Counted from the stretch's first letter, positions 8,558 to 22,910 are shown. The stretch is 64,000 bases of DNA from Globodera rostochiensis (GCA_018350325.1 JAEVLN010000012.1:310001-374000); one strand, 5' to 3'. A program made the numbers and translations. The notes: generated from the sequence alone by a model not told the origin.

Positions 8558-11500
8558 TTATACTTCGTTCGGAGGCGGCGGCGGACACGGCATCCGGCAT
8601 TGACGCTGTTCAAGCTCTTGAGCATGGCAATTCTGGTCGTCGGGGTCAATCTGATCAGGGAATATTTATCCGATCACGGGCAAATACAAAGTGATCAGAA
8701 GCCTCACCAGTCCGTATCGGTGGACGCGTCGCCTCCGCGTCTGAAATCCGATGCCGCAACTGACCGAACACGGCGACCAAATGGACCATCGGCTCACGCG
8801 GCACGCGCTGGGGGCTGTGAGAAAGAAAAGCGTCGGAAGTTTCAAATGTTAAAATGCCCGAGGCTTAAGCATTTTACAAGAAAATACCGAAAATTAGCAA
8901 CTTGGCCTCAAACTAAACCCAACAAAAGCAATTCGTCTCTCCGATGCCGAAACTTTTGGGCATCGCTCAATGGCTTAACCTTACCGCACGGTCGCATCTC
9001 GCAATGCCTTTCCTGGACACGATGGTCCCGCGGGGGACATTTGTTGCCGCCGTTTTGGGGAAGCGACTTAATTAGCAAAAAAATTGTTCCCTTTAAAATT
9101 GTGCCGTTTTCTGATCGATTTGAATCCCCGCGGGGGACATTTGTTGCCGCCGTTTTGGGGAAGCGACTTAATTAGCAAAAATTTGTTCCCTTAAAATTGT
9201 GCCCTTTTCTGATCGATTTGAGTGCCCTCCCCAACCGACTTTTACGCTTCGGTGCCGACTTCGTTTGCCCCTGCCGCATGTGACGGAACATTCGCTCCAC
9301 GGCGACCATTCGCTCATTTCGCAGTCCGTCGACGGCCCCCCGCCGCCGCCGCCCTCCTCCCCGTCGTTCTGTTCGCCCCCGCCAATGGCCTCCGCAAAGG
9401 GACTGACCAAATCGGCACTGGACGCTGTTAAATGTTTAATTAATTTATTGAAATATTGTGCCAAAGTCTGACTGATGACGGGCCGATAGTCGGGAATGCA
9501 GAACTGCTTGCACTCCTCCGCCGACTCGAATTGATTTCGGTTGCCTTTGCAACCCGAGTAGACAAAGCGCTCGCATTTCCGCTGCTTGGCGTTAAACCAA
9601 TAGCGCGGGAATTGGCCTTGGCATTGTCCCGGCTCCTTTTCCTCCTCGCAAATCTCTTAAAATTGGACTAAAAACAGTCAAATTACAATAATTACCCTCC
9701 GAATGGGCGCTCAGCAGGCGCCTGCACGAGTTGACGTTGCACCGCTCCTTCTCCATCAAATTCTTCGTCTTGGCACATTCCTTCAACGAAAACGATTAAA
9801 TGATCCGGCCATTTTGAAAAGTCGGCTTCTTCAACCATCAGACCATCTGCTGGTGATACTGAACCGTCTCCAACCCGCCCGTCCCCTCTCCACCTGTTCA
9901 TGTTCGGCGTAGAAGAAAAGTCGCGTCCGAACCTTGACTCCATCATCACAGGACGCACTGCACGGGCTCCAGTCGCTCCATGAGGTGCTCTGACAGCGGG
10001 GATCTGCCTTAACCGAGCAGTCCTCTCCGTCCTCGCCTGAAATGTGCCAATCTTTCAAATGCCTTCCGGGTTAAGTGCCCTGCCCGTCTGACCGATGCAC
10101 TCCTCCTCCACCTTCAGCTCGACGTTGCACCGATCGGCCGTCGAATTGTTCAGCAAATGTCTACGACGGCTTCGTTTTCCGCGACCACAGCGAACCGTAC
10201 TGAAGTGAATGGGGTGCAATTAGCCAACGTTGGCGTCAACCCCCCCCCCCCGGCGTTTTTTGTTCCCCCCCTCCCGGCGTTTTCTGTTCCCCCCCCCCCC
10301 CGGCGTTTTTTGTTCCCCCCCCCCTCCCCCGGCGTTTTTTGTTCCCCCCCCCCTCCCCCGGCGTTTTCTGTTCCCCCCCCCCCTCCCCCGGCGTTTTCTG
10401 TCCCCCCCCCCCCTCCCCTCGACGTTTTCTGCCCCACCATTCCGTCCCCCCCCCCCCCCGCTTTTTCTGCCCCCCCCGGCGTTTTCTGTCCCCCCTCCTC
10501 CCCGCTTTTTCTGTCCTCCCCTCTGTCCCCCCTCCTCCCCGCTTTTTCTGTCCTCACCCTGGCGTTTTCTGTCCCCCCCTCCCCCGGCGTTTTTTGTTCC
10601 CCCCCCCCTCCCCTCGACGTTTTCTGCCCCACCATTCCGTCCCCCCCCCCCCCCCGCTTTTTCTGCCCCCCCCCGGCGTTTTCTGTCCCCCCTCCTCCCC
10701 GCTTTTTCTGTCCTCCCCTCTGTCCCCCCTCCTCCCCGCTTTTTCTGTCCTCCCCTCTGTCCCCCCTCCTCCCCGCTTTTTCTGTCCCCACCCTGGCGTT
10801 TTCTGTCCCCCCCCCCGGTGTTTTCTGTCCCCCCCCCTCCCCTCGGCGTTTTCTGCCCCACCATTCCGTCCCCCCCCCCCCCCCGCTTTTTCTGCCCCCC
10901 CCGGCGTTTTCTGTCCCCCCTCCTCCCCGCTTTTTCTGTCCTCCCCTCTGTCCCCCCTCCTCCCCGCTTTTTCTGTCCCCACCCTGGCGTTTTCTGTCCC
11001 CCCCCCCCCCCGGTGTTTTCTGTCCCCCCCCCTCCCCTCGGCGTTTTCTGCCCCACCATTCCGTCCCCCCCCCCCCGCTTTTTCTGTCCCCCCCCCCCGG
11101 CGTTTTCTGTCCCCCCCCCGGCGTTTTCTGTCCCCCCCCCCCCGGCGTTTTCTGTCCCCCCCCCCGGCGTTTTCTGTCCCCCCCCCCCCGGCGTTTTCTG
11201 TCCCCCCCCCCCGGCGTTTTCTGTTCTCTACCATTCGGTCCAATCGTCCCATCCGCTGACCAAACAACGCGAATTGAATGCATCCGAATCCGCTCCACAT
11301 TCGTTCTGTTTCGCATTGCAAAATTGGCGTTCGGTGGTCTGACGATGGCAATGGAACATTTGCGCCTTCACTGGGAAAACGAACACTCTAAACAAATTGA
11401 GTCGCTCGTTGATAATCCTTTGATTCTCAATCTTTCAAAAGTAACGAAATGCACGGACAAATAAACAATTAAAGTAAATTAAGTCAATTAAACTCAGTGC

Positions 11501-13934
11501 CTGGATCGCATGCGAATTCCCTTGCCGCAAGTCGCAGAACACAAAGACCAAGACCCCCACTGACTGACCGCACATTCCCCTCAAAATTCGGTTGGTTAGA
11601 GGAGCCCATTCTGTGATTTAACCGACTTCGGTCCCGATACTCCTCGTCCTCCGAGGTGTTGGTGGAGTTGAACGCCTCCCTCTGATATTCCTTCTCCGAT
11701 TGGCACTGTGCCGCGATCACCCGCTTCCGTCTCAGCACCAATCGGGCCAGCGGCGCGATCTCTTCGCTGTTCTCGTCAAAGAACGGCGACCGCGGGTCGT
11801 CGCGCGTCGAAATCTCAGCGATTGGCACGCGCGGCTCTGCCGGCTCATTGGGTGACTTAAACGCAGAATAAAATGAAGTGAAAGACTCAGTCAAATCGCC
11901 ATGTAAAGATGCACGAGAGTCTCGGTCTCGAGTATCGACTCGATAAAGTCTCGAGTTTTTTTAGGTCTTGGTCTCGAGTACCGAGAAATTTTGGGTCTCA
12001 TGCATCACTAATACCATGTAAGTGTATCCGTTGTCCGTGCCCGCGTCGAAAGGGCGTAAGTCGAACGCGCGTTCTTGGACCCAACTGCAGTCGGGCAGGC
12101 ACAGGTTGACGTCGGAGATGCCTACACACCAGTCCGGACTGGGCCCAAACATTGCGGCCAACGAGGCCAAGTGGTGGTACTTGTTGACGTGGAAGTGCCC
12201 GCTGGTGCGGCCCTGCACGTCTAAAGGCAAAGGCTAACTTTGTTGGGATCATCTACAATCGAGACGCCGGGATCATCTACAACTCGAGACGCCTGCTGCC
12301 CGAGACTTCGATTTGTCGGCTTTTCAATTCGTTTGAATTGCCCAACTCCAACTCACCCGGGTACCACAGCCCTTTCATCTTCACGAGGGTGCGCACTTCG
12401 CTGGCATTGGCCTTCATCTCCGCCTCGCCTTTGTACGTGTTGCCCCACTCGGCTATTTCCTTCAGACCGTCACTAAAGTCAGCTAATTGGCAAGCCAATT
12501 CGTCTTTTTTGGCCTTTTACCTCGCAATGGCCCCAAAACGCCACAAATGGTAATGTTTTGAGTGGGAAGCGCCCAGCATGTCCGTGAAATGCGTCAAATG
12601 CTCCACTGAAAATGAGCGGTGATGGAAGAGACTCGAGAGTCTTGACTCTTTCTCGAATTCCATTCTCGACACCAACGACCCTTCCGTGTCGGAGAGACTC
12701 GAGAGTCTTGACTCTCTCTCAAAATCCGTTCTCGACACCAACGACCCTTCAGAGACTCGAGAGTCTCGGCTCTCGAATTCCATTCTCGACACCAACGACC
12801 CTTCAGAGACTCGAGAGTCTCGTCTCTCGAATTCCATTCTCGACACAAAGATCCTTACGTGTCGGGTAGTCTTTGGGATGTGTCTCCTTTGACCAAATGC
12901 CCACAAATTGGACGTCGTAGTCCGCCTCGTCACAAGCACAACACTCCGCTTCCGGGTCGTCCCGTGGCACCGCCGTCTGATAGCCCTCTAAAAAGCAAAA
13001 AAAAAAAAAAATTCGCCAAATTTACGCCTTCACTCACCGATCACACAAAAGCGTTTTGTCATTTCATTTTCGTTCCAATACCAAACGTGCCGCGATTGGA
13101 TTACGGTGGCACGGAAAAGCACACAGCCGCCCGCGCCGCTCTCCGGCGCGCGCCACAGGACGCTGACCTCCGTTTTGGGCCGCAAATTGGTGTGGGAGAC
13201 GCCGGCAGAACGGCAATTGGGCGCCACACGCGCCTCCCCGCGGCTTCGACGGTTCTGACAAAGAGAAAAAATGGGGGAAGGGTTACGTTACATAAAACGG
13301 GGGGGGGGGGGGTTACGGTAATGGTCAAATTTAAATTTGATTAAAAACCCGCGAATTTTGGTTTTTTGGTTTTCACCTTTTTAATGTCAAATTTTCCGCC
13401 CGCCTTTTCGTTCACTTCGAAGAGCGCGGTGAGGCCGAAGCCGCGGAATGTCTGCACAATGAATTGGGTGCGCCTGTAAGTTTCATGCCAAACACCCCGA
13501 AATGTCGAAACTCCCCCCCCCCCACGTCCAACTGACCACCCGCGCACAGTGACCACGTAACTCCTCCCGGGCACGTAGCCTTCGAGCTGTACACTGCTGG
13601 CATTCCATTTGATTGCCTTAGGGGGGGGGGGGGGGTTGTTGTACGTTCTGAGCATTCATTATTTGTAAAAATGGAAATTCCATCTTTGGATGTAATGCAA
13701 AAATGGCAACGGGCATTTCCTCATTATAATCACCTGCAATCCCTCACTGTCCTCCTCCAGCCCCGGAGGCGCGTCGTGCATTTCGATGCTGAAGCCGTTC
13801 GAGCCCGGGGACGGGTCGCCCTTAGCCTCGAACAATCGCTGCGAGCATTTGGCCATGGCGGGGACGGAAACGGCCGATTGGAGGAGGAGAGAGAAAATAG
13901 AAAAGAAAAGCGGGGGGACAATTGGGGGAAACAT
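8558..13934 (-). CDS. spon-1: F-spondin (Reeler, Spondin_N, TSP1 repeats, Kunitz)
   Basis: Secreted extracellular-matrix protein of the F-spondin family, involved in muscle attachment and axon guidance in animals. The start MFPPIVPPLFFSIFS gives a clear signal peptide. Domains in order are: Reeler (13.93-13.04 kb; YVPGRSYVVTV, GVSHTNLRPKTEVSVLW, WNENEMTKRFC); Spondin_N (12.99-11.6 kb; YDVQFVGIWSKETHPKDYP, GASHSKHYHLW, GPSPDWCVGISDVNLC, FDAGTDNGYTYM, SPNEPAEPR); five TSP1 repeats with cores SQWGSWSLCSATCG, SGWDDWTECTVRCG, STSWSDWSPCSASC, MSEWSPWSECSVTCG and SRWSIWSPCSVSCG; and a Kunitz domain between TSP1 three and four (GQFPRYWFNAKQRKCERF, SGCKGNRNQFESAEECKQFC). It ends ELEQRQCRMPCPPPPP at 8558. 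A Kunitz module is a known feature of nematode F-spondin. Oddities are three repeat- or MITE-loaded introns and a partially duplicated exon (9027-9224), described separately. Confidence 0.95.
9027..9224. repeat. 100-bp tandem duplication of an intron end plus exon start (F-spondin)
   Basis: Two near-identical copies, 9027-9126 and 9127-9224, each contain CCCGCGGGGGACATTTGTTG, GGGGAAGCGACTTAATTAGC and TCTGATCGATTTGA. The true exon is 8985-9066 (SLPQNGGNKCPPRDHRVQER, then HCEMRPC). The duplication repeats its splice acceptor (AATTAAG) and its first 40 or so bases further upstream in the transcript. Confidence 0.9.
10236..11227. repeat. 1-kb G-rich intronic minisatellite with higher-order structure
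   Basis: The basic unit is a C-run of 6-17 followed by GGCGTTTTCTGT or CGCTTTTTCTGT on the + strand, so it is G-rich on the transcribed sense strand. Longer blocks recur from about 10418, 10612, 10845 and 11035, each beginning CCTCGRCGTTTTCTGCCCCA and CCATTCCGTCC. The array fills the intron that splits TSP1 repeat 2 of F-spondin. Confidence 0.95.
11904..12010. mobile_element. Degenerate hAT-type MITE beside an F-spondin splice donor
   Basis: 107 bp with imperfect terminal inverted repeats (TAAAGATGCACGAGA and TAGTGATGCATGAGA). The flanking octamers TCGCCATG and ATACCATG match at the last five bases. The interior is rich in CTCGAGT-type palindromes. On the gene strand the donor GTAT lies directly between the exon end (YTYM) and the element's TAG. 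Element identity is inferred from structure; the degenerate target duplication lowers certainty. Confidence 0.65.
12617..12850. repeat. Tandem repeat with internal palindrome, F-spondin intron
   Basis: Four copies of a 54-66 bp unit contain GAGACTCGAGAGTCT and ATTCCATTCTCGACACCAAC or a close variant. The CTCGAGAG core is palindromic, so each unit can fold. The array lies between the exon ending THPKDYPT and the exon EHLTHFTDMLGASHSK. Confidence 0.88.
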
Positions 13935-14494
13935 CGTCAAACAAACTTTGAGGGAAATATTACAAAATAAAATTGAAATTCGCACTTTTAAAATTTCCCA
14001 CTCTCAGATAAATGAATGGCCGGCTTTTTCCCCACTTTGTTGGCATTTCAATGCCATCGACTCACAAATTGAGACGGAAGTTAATTAAGTGTTAAATTCC
14101 GGGATTGGAAGACGTACGAAAAAGAAACTCCCCCCCCCCCCACTTTCATTCATTGCAATTTTTGCTGGGGTCGGCCGATCGATCGACGCTTAACCGATGG
14201 CCTTAGGCGATAAAGACGGATGGGACGTCTGGGAAAGCGCCATTTTATTTACACTATGGCCAAGAGTAATAAGCCGGTGGGGGGTGGGTGAATTGCTGAC
14301 AATGCGGCGAAGAGATTCAAATGACAATTATTATCCCGTCGTTTTATACGATTTATTACTTCAGCTTGTTTAAGTGACTTTTTGAAAGCCGTATTGAATA
14401 ATGTATGGTATAATCTAAATGTTGGCAGCGGAACGATCAGTGATCACTGTACATAAAGGCAAAAAGAATATAATAAAGAGGGCAATGAAAGTAA
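13935..14494. other. Intergenic between F-spondin and TMEM245-like gene
   Basis: Upstream of F-spondin and downstream of the TMEM245-like gene, both on the minus strand. I see no exon or named motif. There is a C-run near 14131 and AT-rich DNA from 14340. Confidence 0.4.
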
Positions 14495-18283
<3,789 letters not shown>

Positions 18284-18569
18284 CAGTTCAAAGGAATAGA
18301 TTTTAATAATTCTAAAAACGAAAATCCGCACGCTTCGCTAGGTTAAAAAAACTTTTAAGATGGTGTTTTCGAGTCAAACTTTGTTTGCTCAAAAAATGGT
18401 TTTATTTCAGGTTGATCTTGAAAATTTTAATTTGGATAGTCTTTTATGTATGTATTATTAAAAACCAGGCAAGGAACGCAACTTTCTAAAAATAATAATA
18501 ATTAAGTAAACATATTAACCGAACATTTCAATTTATGAACGAACGGAAGGGACTTTTCAATGAACGGGG

Positions 18570-19142
18570 ATCGATTCGTTCCCCACCAATTCGTACCCCA
18601 TCGATTCGTTCCCCACATACGATTCGTTCCCCTCGAAAAAAAATAAAAAAATTTCCAAAGTCCATAAAAAAGGGTTTATAGGGGTATGCGGGGGCATAGA
18701 ACCTGAATATGACCCTCATTTCGACCAATTTCGAACCCCGGACCCTAATTCGAACAATTTTTCAAAAAAATTTTTTTTTTGAAAAACCGATTTTTTATAA
18801 CAAAATCGTTCAAAATTATATTCATACGATCTCCCGTTCGTTCTTACATGCTTTTTAGAACCATTTAGACGACTTTAAAAAAATTTAAAAAAATTTTTTT
18901 TTGTTTGGAAAAAAAACATTTTTTTCCTTCAATTGTTCGAATTCGGGTCCGGGATTCGACATACGTAAAAACGGAACCTGAATTCGTGTTCTACGCACGT
19001 GTTTTATACGATTTTTTGAGGTTTAAAGGCATTTTTGTGGAGGGGAACGAATCGTTACAAAGGGAACGAATCGTTACAAAGGGAACGAATCGTAGGTGGG
19101 GAACGAATCGATGGGGTACGAATTGGTGGGGAACGAATCGAT
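18570..19142. mobile_element. Foldback (long inverted repeat) element, 573 bp
   Basis: The ends are near-perfect inverted copies: the left begins ATCGATTCGTTCCCCACCAA and the right ends with its complement (GGGGAACGAATCGAT). Over 60 bp match almost exactly, with subterminal repeats of GGGAACGAATCGT. Similarity continues further in (left CGAACCCCGGACCCTAATTC, right GAATTCGGGTCCGGGATTCG), so each arm is about 200 bp around an A/T-rich centre near 18770-18910. I found no coding capacity and no clear target duplication. It lies between the TMEM245-like gene and the 19.6-kb gene. Confidence 0.8.
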
Positions 19143-19246
19143 ATTTTACCCTCTTCAATCTATGATCGTTAGCATTATTGAAACGTAAACAAAATTTTCT
19201 TCTTATATATATTTTATGCTAATGTGTAAATGTGTTACGTATACAT

Positions 19247-19346
19247 CAGGGATGGGGCGGGTTGAGAAAAATGTCGGCTCGAGTATCGGGTTGAGAAAAA
19301 GACCGGGTTTCGGCTCTCGGGTTTCGGGTAACCCGCCCCATCCCTG
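19247..19346. mobile_element. hAT-type MITE, 100 bp, intact target duplication
   Basis: Perfect 17-bp terminal inverted repeats (CAGGGATGGGGCGGGTT and its complement) are flanked by an exact 8-bp direct repeat GTATACAT at 19239-19246 and 19347-19354. The 8-bp duplication and CAGGG start are typical of the hAT superfamily. The interior is GGGTT and GGTTTCGG-rich with no coding capacity, so it would need a transposase in trans. Confidence 0.92.
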
Positions 19347-19590
19347 GTATACATAAGGTCGAATATATTTAAAATTAATAACGGATTTTTTTAGAGCAAT
19401 TCACATGGTCATTATGACTAAGCGATAGCTTTTAGTCCAATGGCACGATTCGTTCATTACTTTCTCTCCTCTTTCCTTCTCTGTGTTGGTAACCCATGGA
19501 AACCTTACTAATCATTAATCATCTCTCCTTTCAAACCGCTTAATATAAACCAGAACTATTTTTCCGATTTTTCAATTTCTACTAAGGAAA

Positions 19591-21265
19591 ATGACTGATG
19601 GAATGGCCCGGCCGGTCAGTCGGTCGAGAAGTGCAGGGCGATATGGACGTCAGCAGCAGCAGCAGCCTGAACTTTCTCACCAAACTTTTGAGGGTTGTAA
19701 GCAATAAAATATGCGGGAAAAGTTCGCTGATTTAGCGCATTCGGATTTGAATGTCCGAGTGAAAGAACGCGACCCGACAACGGCAGTCGAAGAACGTCCG
19801 CGAAGTCGTCTGATGAACGCCATCTTTAAAGGCGTTGGAGGCGGCGATGCAACTTCATCGACGGAACAGAAAACAAACGAACTCAAGGAAACGCTTAAGA
19901 GGCCGTTGTCCAGTGAGTAGTAGAGACCGGACGGGATAGAAATCCAGCTGAGATTTGATCCTGACCGAGACTTTTTTTTTTGAATTGATCGAGATCTCGA
20001 ATCGGCTTCCGCCTTAGTTCTTCAATCCCTAAGCAATTTTGAGTTTCTTTTCTATCCCGAAAATCCAGCAGGACCCTAAAAGAATGTTCGGGATCCCAAT
20101 CCCTAAAAATCATTTGTTTGGTTTCTAAAAGACATTGTCGATAAGCGACCCTAACCTCACAACGTTGGAAGGCCTGTTCCGACGCTCCCATCTCGACCGC
20201 AACCCACCAGCAGCAGCAGCAACCCAACAAAGTTCGACGGCTCCTTTCCCAGTCTCTTCCCAACAGCCGCCGCCACCGCCACGTCTTGCACCCACCGCAC
20301 GCAGTCCAATCGTTGTCAACAGCCAACAGCAACAACAAAAGAGCGCCATCGGGTCAAATAGAACGACGCAGCAGGCGGAAATTGCCAGGCACTGTCCATC
20401 TAGTTAAACGGGTTTAAAAGCTCTAATTGCCAGAAGCAGCGGAATTGCCAACGGAAATTCGTCGACTGCGAGCAGCGCCGCCGTCTCCACCACCGCAACT
20501 CGACCATTTTCGGGCTTTCCGGGCCGACGACCGCCGCTAGCGGTACAAACGGAGTCGACGTACGGTCAATCGATGGACAATGAACCGACGACCACAACCG
20601 GGGGAATATTTGATGTAATTTTAATGTTTGAAAAAGAGCGTTTGTTTTTCTAACTCCAAAATTTCTCTAAAAACCAAATACACAAACAGAGAAAAATTGA
20701 TCAATATTTAATTTTGAATATTTTTCTGACTCCTTCAGACTAATCTCAGTGAACAGGCGGCCACTGCGCCTCATGTCAGCTTGCGCCGTCTCTCCGGACT
20801 CGTCTACGGAGCAGACCACAGCTTCGTTAGACGGGATGGCGCGGGACTAAGGGGAAGCAGCGGAAAAGTCGGCGGAGAAATCGGTGCATTCGAACCGTCC
20901 GGTGGAAGGGAAAAGTCACTAACTGTCCTCTCACTGTTAATTCGTTGAAGTGTGACCCCCAAATCATTGTTTCTCGACAGATGTGAACTTCCTTTCCCGC
21001 TTCCTTTGCCCCGAAGATGAGACAAGTGACGAGCGCATTCCATGGAATTGGGACTCTTTGTACGAAAACAACAAATATTTTGTCAAATCGTTGACCCTCC
21101 CACTTTTCCGTTTGGTCCTTCAGATTTGCCAGCGTGTCGAGCGAACTGCGTGAGGAATGGGCCCTCGAGGAGGAAGCTAATACCAACGAAATGACACCCG
21201 GAGGGCCTATGGGAGAATTGGGAACGATGCCAAACGGACTCAGTCAGCAGGGCAGAAGGCCTTAA
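19591..21265 (+). CDS. Unrecognised Gln/Ser/Thr-rich protein
   Basis: A spliced gene I do not recognise. Exon 1 starts MTDGMARPVSRSRSAGRYGR, then QQQQQPELSHQTF. After a short intron (19698-19736) it continues HSDLNVRVKERDPTTAVEER, then RSRLMNAIFKG, to about 19910 before a GTGAGT donor. A middle part (about 20130-20400) reads LTTLEGLFRRSHLDRNPPAA with polyQ and polyP. The next exon, 20426-20613, ends in STYGQSMDNEP. Then comes NLSEQAATAPHVSLRRLSGL and GADHSFVRR, and the last exon 21122-21265 reads LREEWALEEEANTNEMTPGG and ends QQGRRP. Phases between the exons at 19910 and 20410 do not join cleanly by eye, so the internal structure is provisional. The low-complexity, basic and Ser/Thr-rich composition suggests a disordered regulatory or scaffold protein; no function is claimed. 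Confidence 0.5.
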
Positions 21266-21603
21266 CTATGTGAAGCAGCAACAGCGATGTTGAAAAATAA
21301 GGAAGCCAATTCAAAAATTTATATGTAAAGATAAAAAGTATTTGATCACTGATCAGCCAACTATTTTTCTTTTATTTAGTCCTGAAAAAGTGGGATAAGA
21401 ACATAAAGTCGTAGAAAAAAAAGGGTCAATTCGTTATTGTCAAGTTCGTTGAAGAAAACAAAAATAGTCGGTCTTGTCTCACTTTCACCGCCAGACCTTA
21501 ATTTAGGACAACCTCAGACAAGTCATTACAACACACTCAAGAACCCGTCCACATCTCAAAACCCAGAAAAATACACCCCTAAGAATCAATTTCCCCCCCC
21601 CTG

Positions 21604-21626
21604 AAAATTTTCTGGCTACGCCACTG
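21604..21626 (-). mobile_element. Solo hAT-like terminus
   Basis: On the minus strand, CAGTGGCGTAGCCAGAAAAT is followed by TTTCAGGGGGG. It resembles the end of the MITE at 56072 (CAAGGGCGTACCCAGTAATT then TTCGGGGGG). I found no matching second terminus nearby, so it is probably a relic of an old insertion between the two converging genes. Confidence 0.45.
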
Positions 21627-21699
21627 CAAAAACAGATCCTATCACTTCTGCTTTCCGTTGGGTTTTCAGTTCTGACCTGAATGATCCTCCTCCATGTTT

Positions 21700-22910
21700 C
21701 TAGAACAACACCTCGTCAAATGGATTGGTCGACTTAGTGGAGAGGAGCACCACCGTCTCCCCCTCCAACATACTGTCGCCGCAGCAGTCCGCCGTCTTTG
21801 CTCGGTCCGCCTCGCCTTCCGTCGTCTTCGGCCCCTCCCCCCGTCGACGCTTTCTCGTCGGGGTCAGTGTGGTCGTGCAACACAGCAATTTATCACTCTA
21901 AACCAGAAAACATTAAAATTCCCACATAATCTTTCGGAAGAAAGTTTTAAAACCGATAATTTTGGCGAGAGGGAGAGGGGGAATGCGTCAATTTTTAGAT
22001 CTTGCGATTTCCGTGCAATTCATTCACCTGATGCCGATTTATTGATGCCGCGGAGCCGACGACAGTCCCATTTCGTCGACGACGGTCAAAACACTTACGA
22101 AGAGCAGCCCAAAGGCAGCTGAGCAGAAAGACGGCCAACTGAGTGCACAGAGAAGTGAGCACTGCCACGAGGACACACAGCGACAGAGGTGGAAGATGGC
22201 GGACGTTGGCGATGGGCACGTAATCGACGATGTTCTGAAACAAAAGGCAATTAAAGCCAGAAAGCTCAATTAAGTCAACGACTTGACACGGTCCAGTTTT
22301 TCCCTTGTAGGAACAAAGCATCTTCAAGAAGCAAAAAAGAAAACCTCATTGTTAAAAGCCGTAGAAGTGCCACTGAAATTCATATTAAAAATGTTGACTT
22401 GCTGGTTGAGAATATACTCTTCTAGAGAAAAATAAAAAACAAAAATATTACAAAACGGAAACCCTCCAAAAAATTTGCATAGTTGCAAACATTTGCATTA
22501 AATGAGAGCATAGTGTTTAGAAGCTCTGTGCAAAAATTAGGCAACCCGGTGTGTTTAATCAAAAATTCTTGTGTTCGATGTGCGACGAACTGAACTCGGT
22601 TTCTGCTGTAATTCTGTTTTTTGGACATAACGCCAACGCCCAATGCAATTTAATAATGAATTTTTGATTATCCGAATATTCAAACAAGGGCTCTTACGAA
22701 AAGATCGGGCGATGTTCAAAGTGCAGGCGGCTAATCCTACGACGCTTTTGCAGTGCCAAACCAATGGTCCAGCAGTTCCAACAACCTTCTGAACCGGTGC
22801 CTTGTTAAAAATATGGACAAACGTTGTTTAGACGGGGGCTCGAGTTTTTAAATGCAAAACCAAAGGGGGAATGTTTATCCCCTGACGTGAGAATCAAATA
22901 AAGTTGACAT
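21700..22910 (-). CDS. Small membrane protein, family not recognised
   Basis: Spliced exons encode roughly 250-300 residues. A possible start exon (MSTLFDSH, 22910-22887) joins in phase to APVQKVVGTAGPLVWHCKSV, continuing VGLAACTLNIARSF. Next come NRVQFVAHRTQEFLIKHTGL, then NFCTELLNTMLSFN, EEYILNQQVNIFNMNFSG, MLCSYKGKTGP, and a strong membrane segment LPPLSLCVLVAVLTSLCTQL followed by AVFLLSCLWAAL. The tail is cytoplasmic-looking (TPTRKRRRGEGPKTTEGEAD) and ends STKSTNPFDEVLF. Several cysteines and NxS/T sites in the middle suggest an extracellular loop. A tweety- or prominin-like protein was considered and is not supported. The start exon is tentative and could lie elsewhere. Confidence 0.55.

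Noticed and set aside
10150..11464. Very long open frames on both strands (up to about 435 codons)
   Set aside because: They are translations of the G/C-run minisatellite; composition is only Pro/Phe/Ser/Val or Gly/Arg/Lys and the region is an F-spondin intron.
11904..12010. Reading the MITE segment as F-spondin coding sequence (MHETQNFSVLE)
   Set aside because: Homologues join YTYM directly to SPNEP; the segment has inverted termini and sits between a donor and an acceptor.
19920..20110. Possible further MITE (CGGGATAGAAA and TTTCTATCCCG inverted)
   Set aside because: Only about 11 bp of inverted match and no target duplication seen; insufficient.
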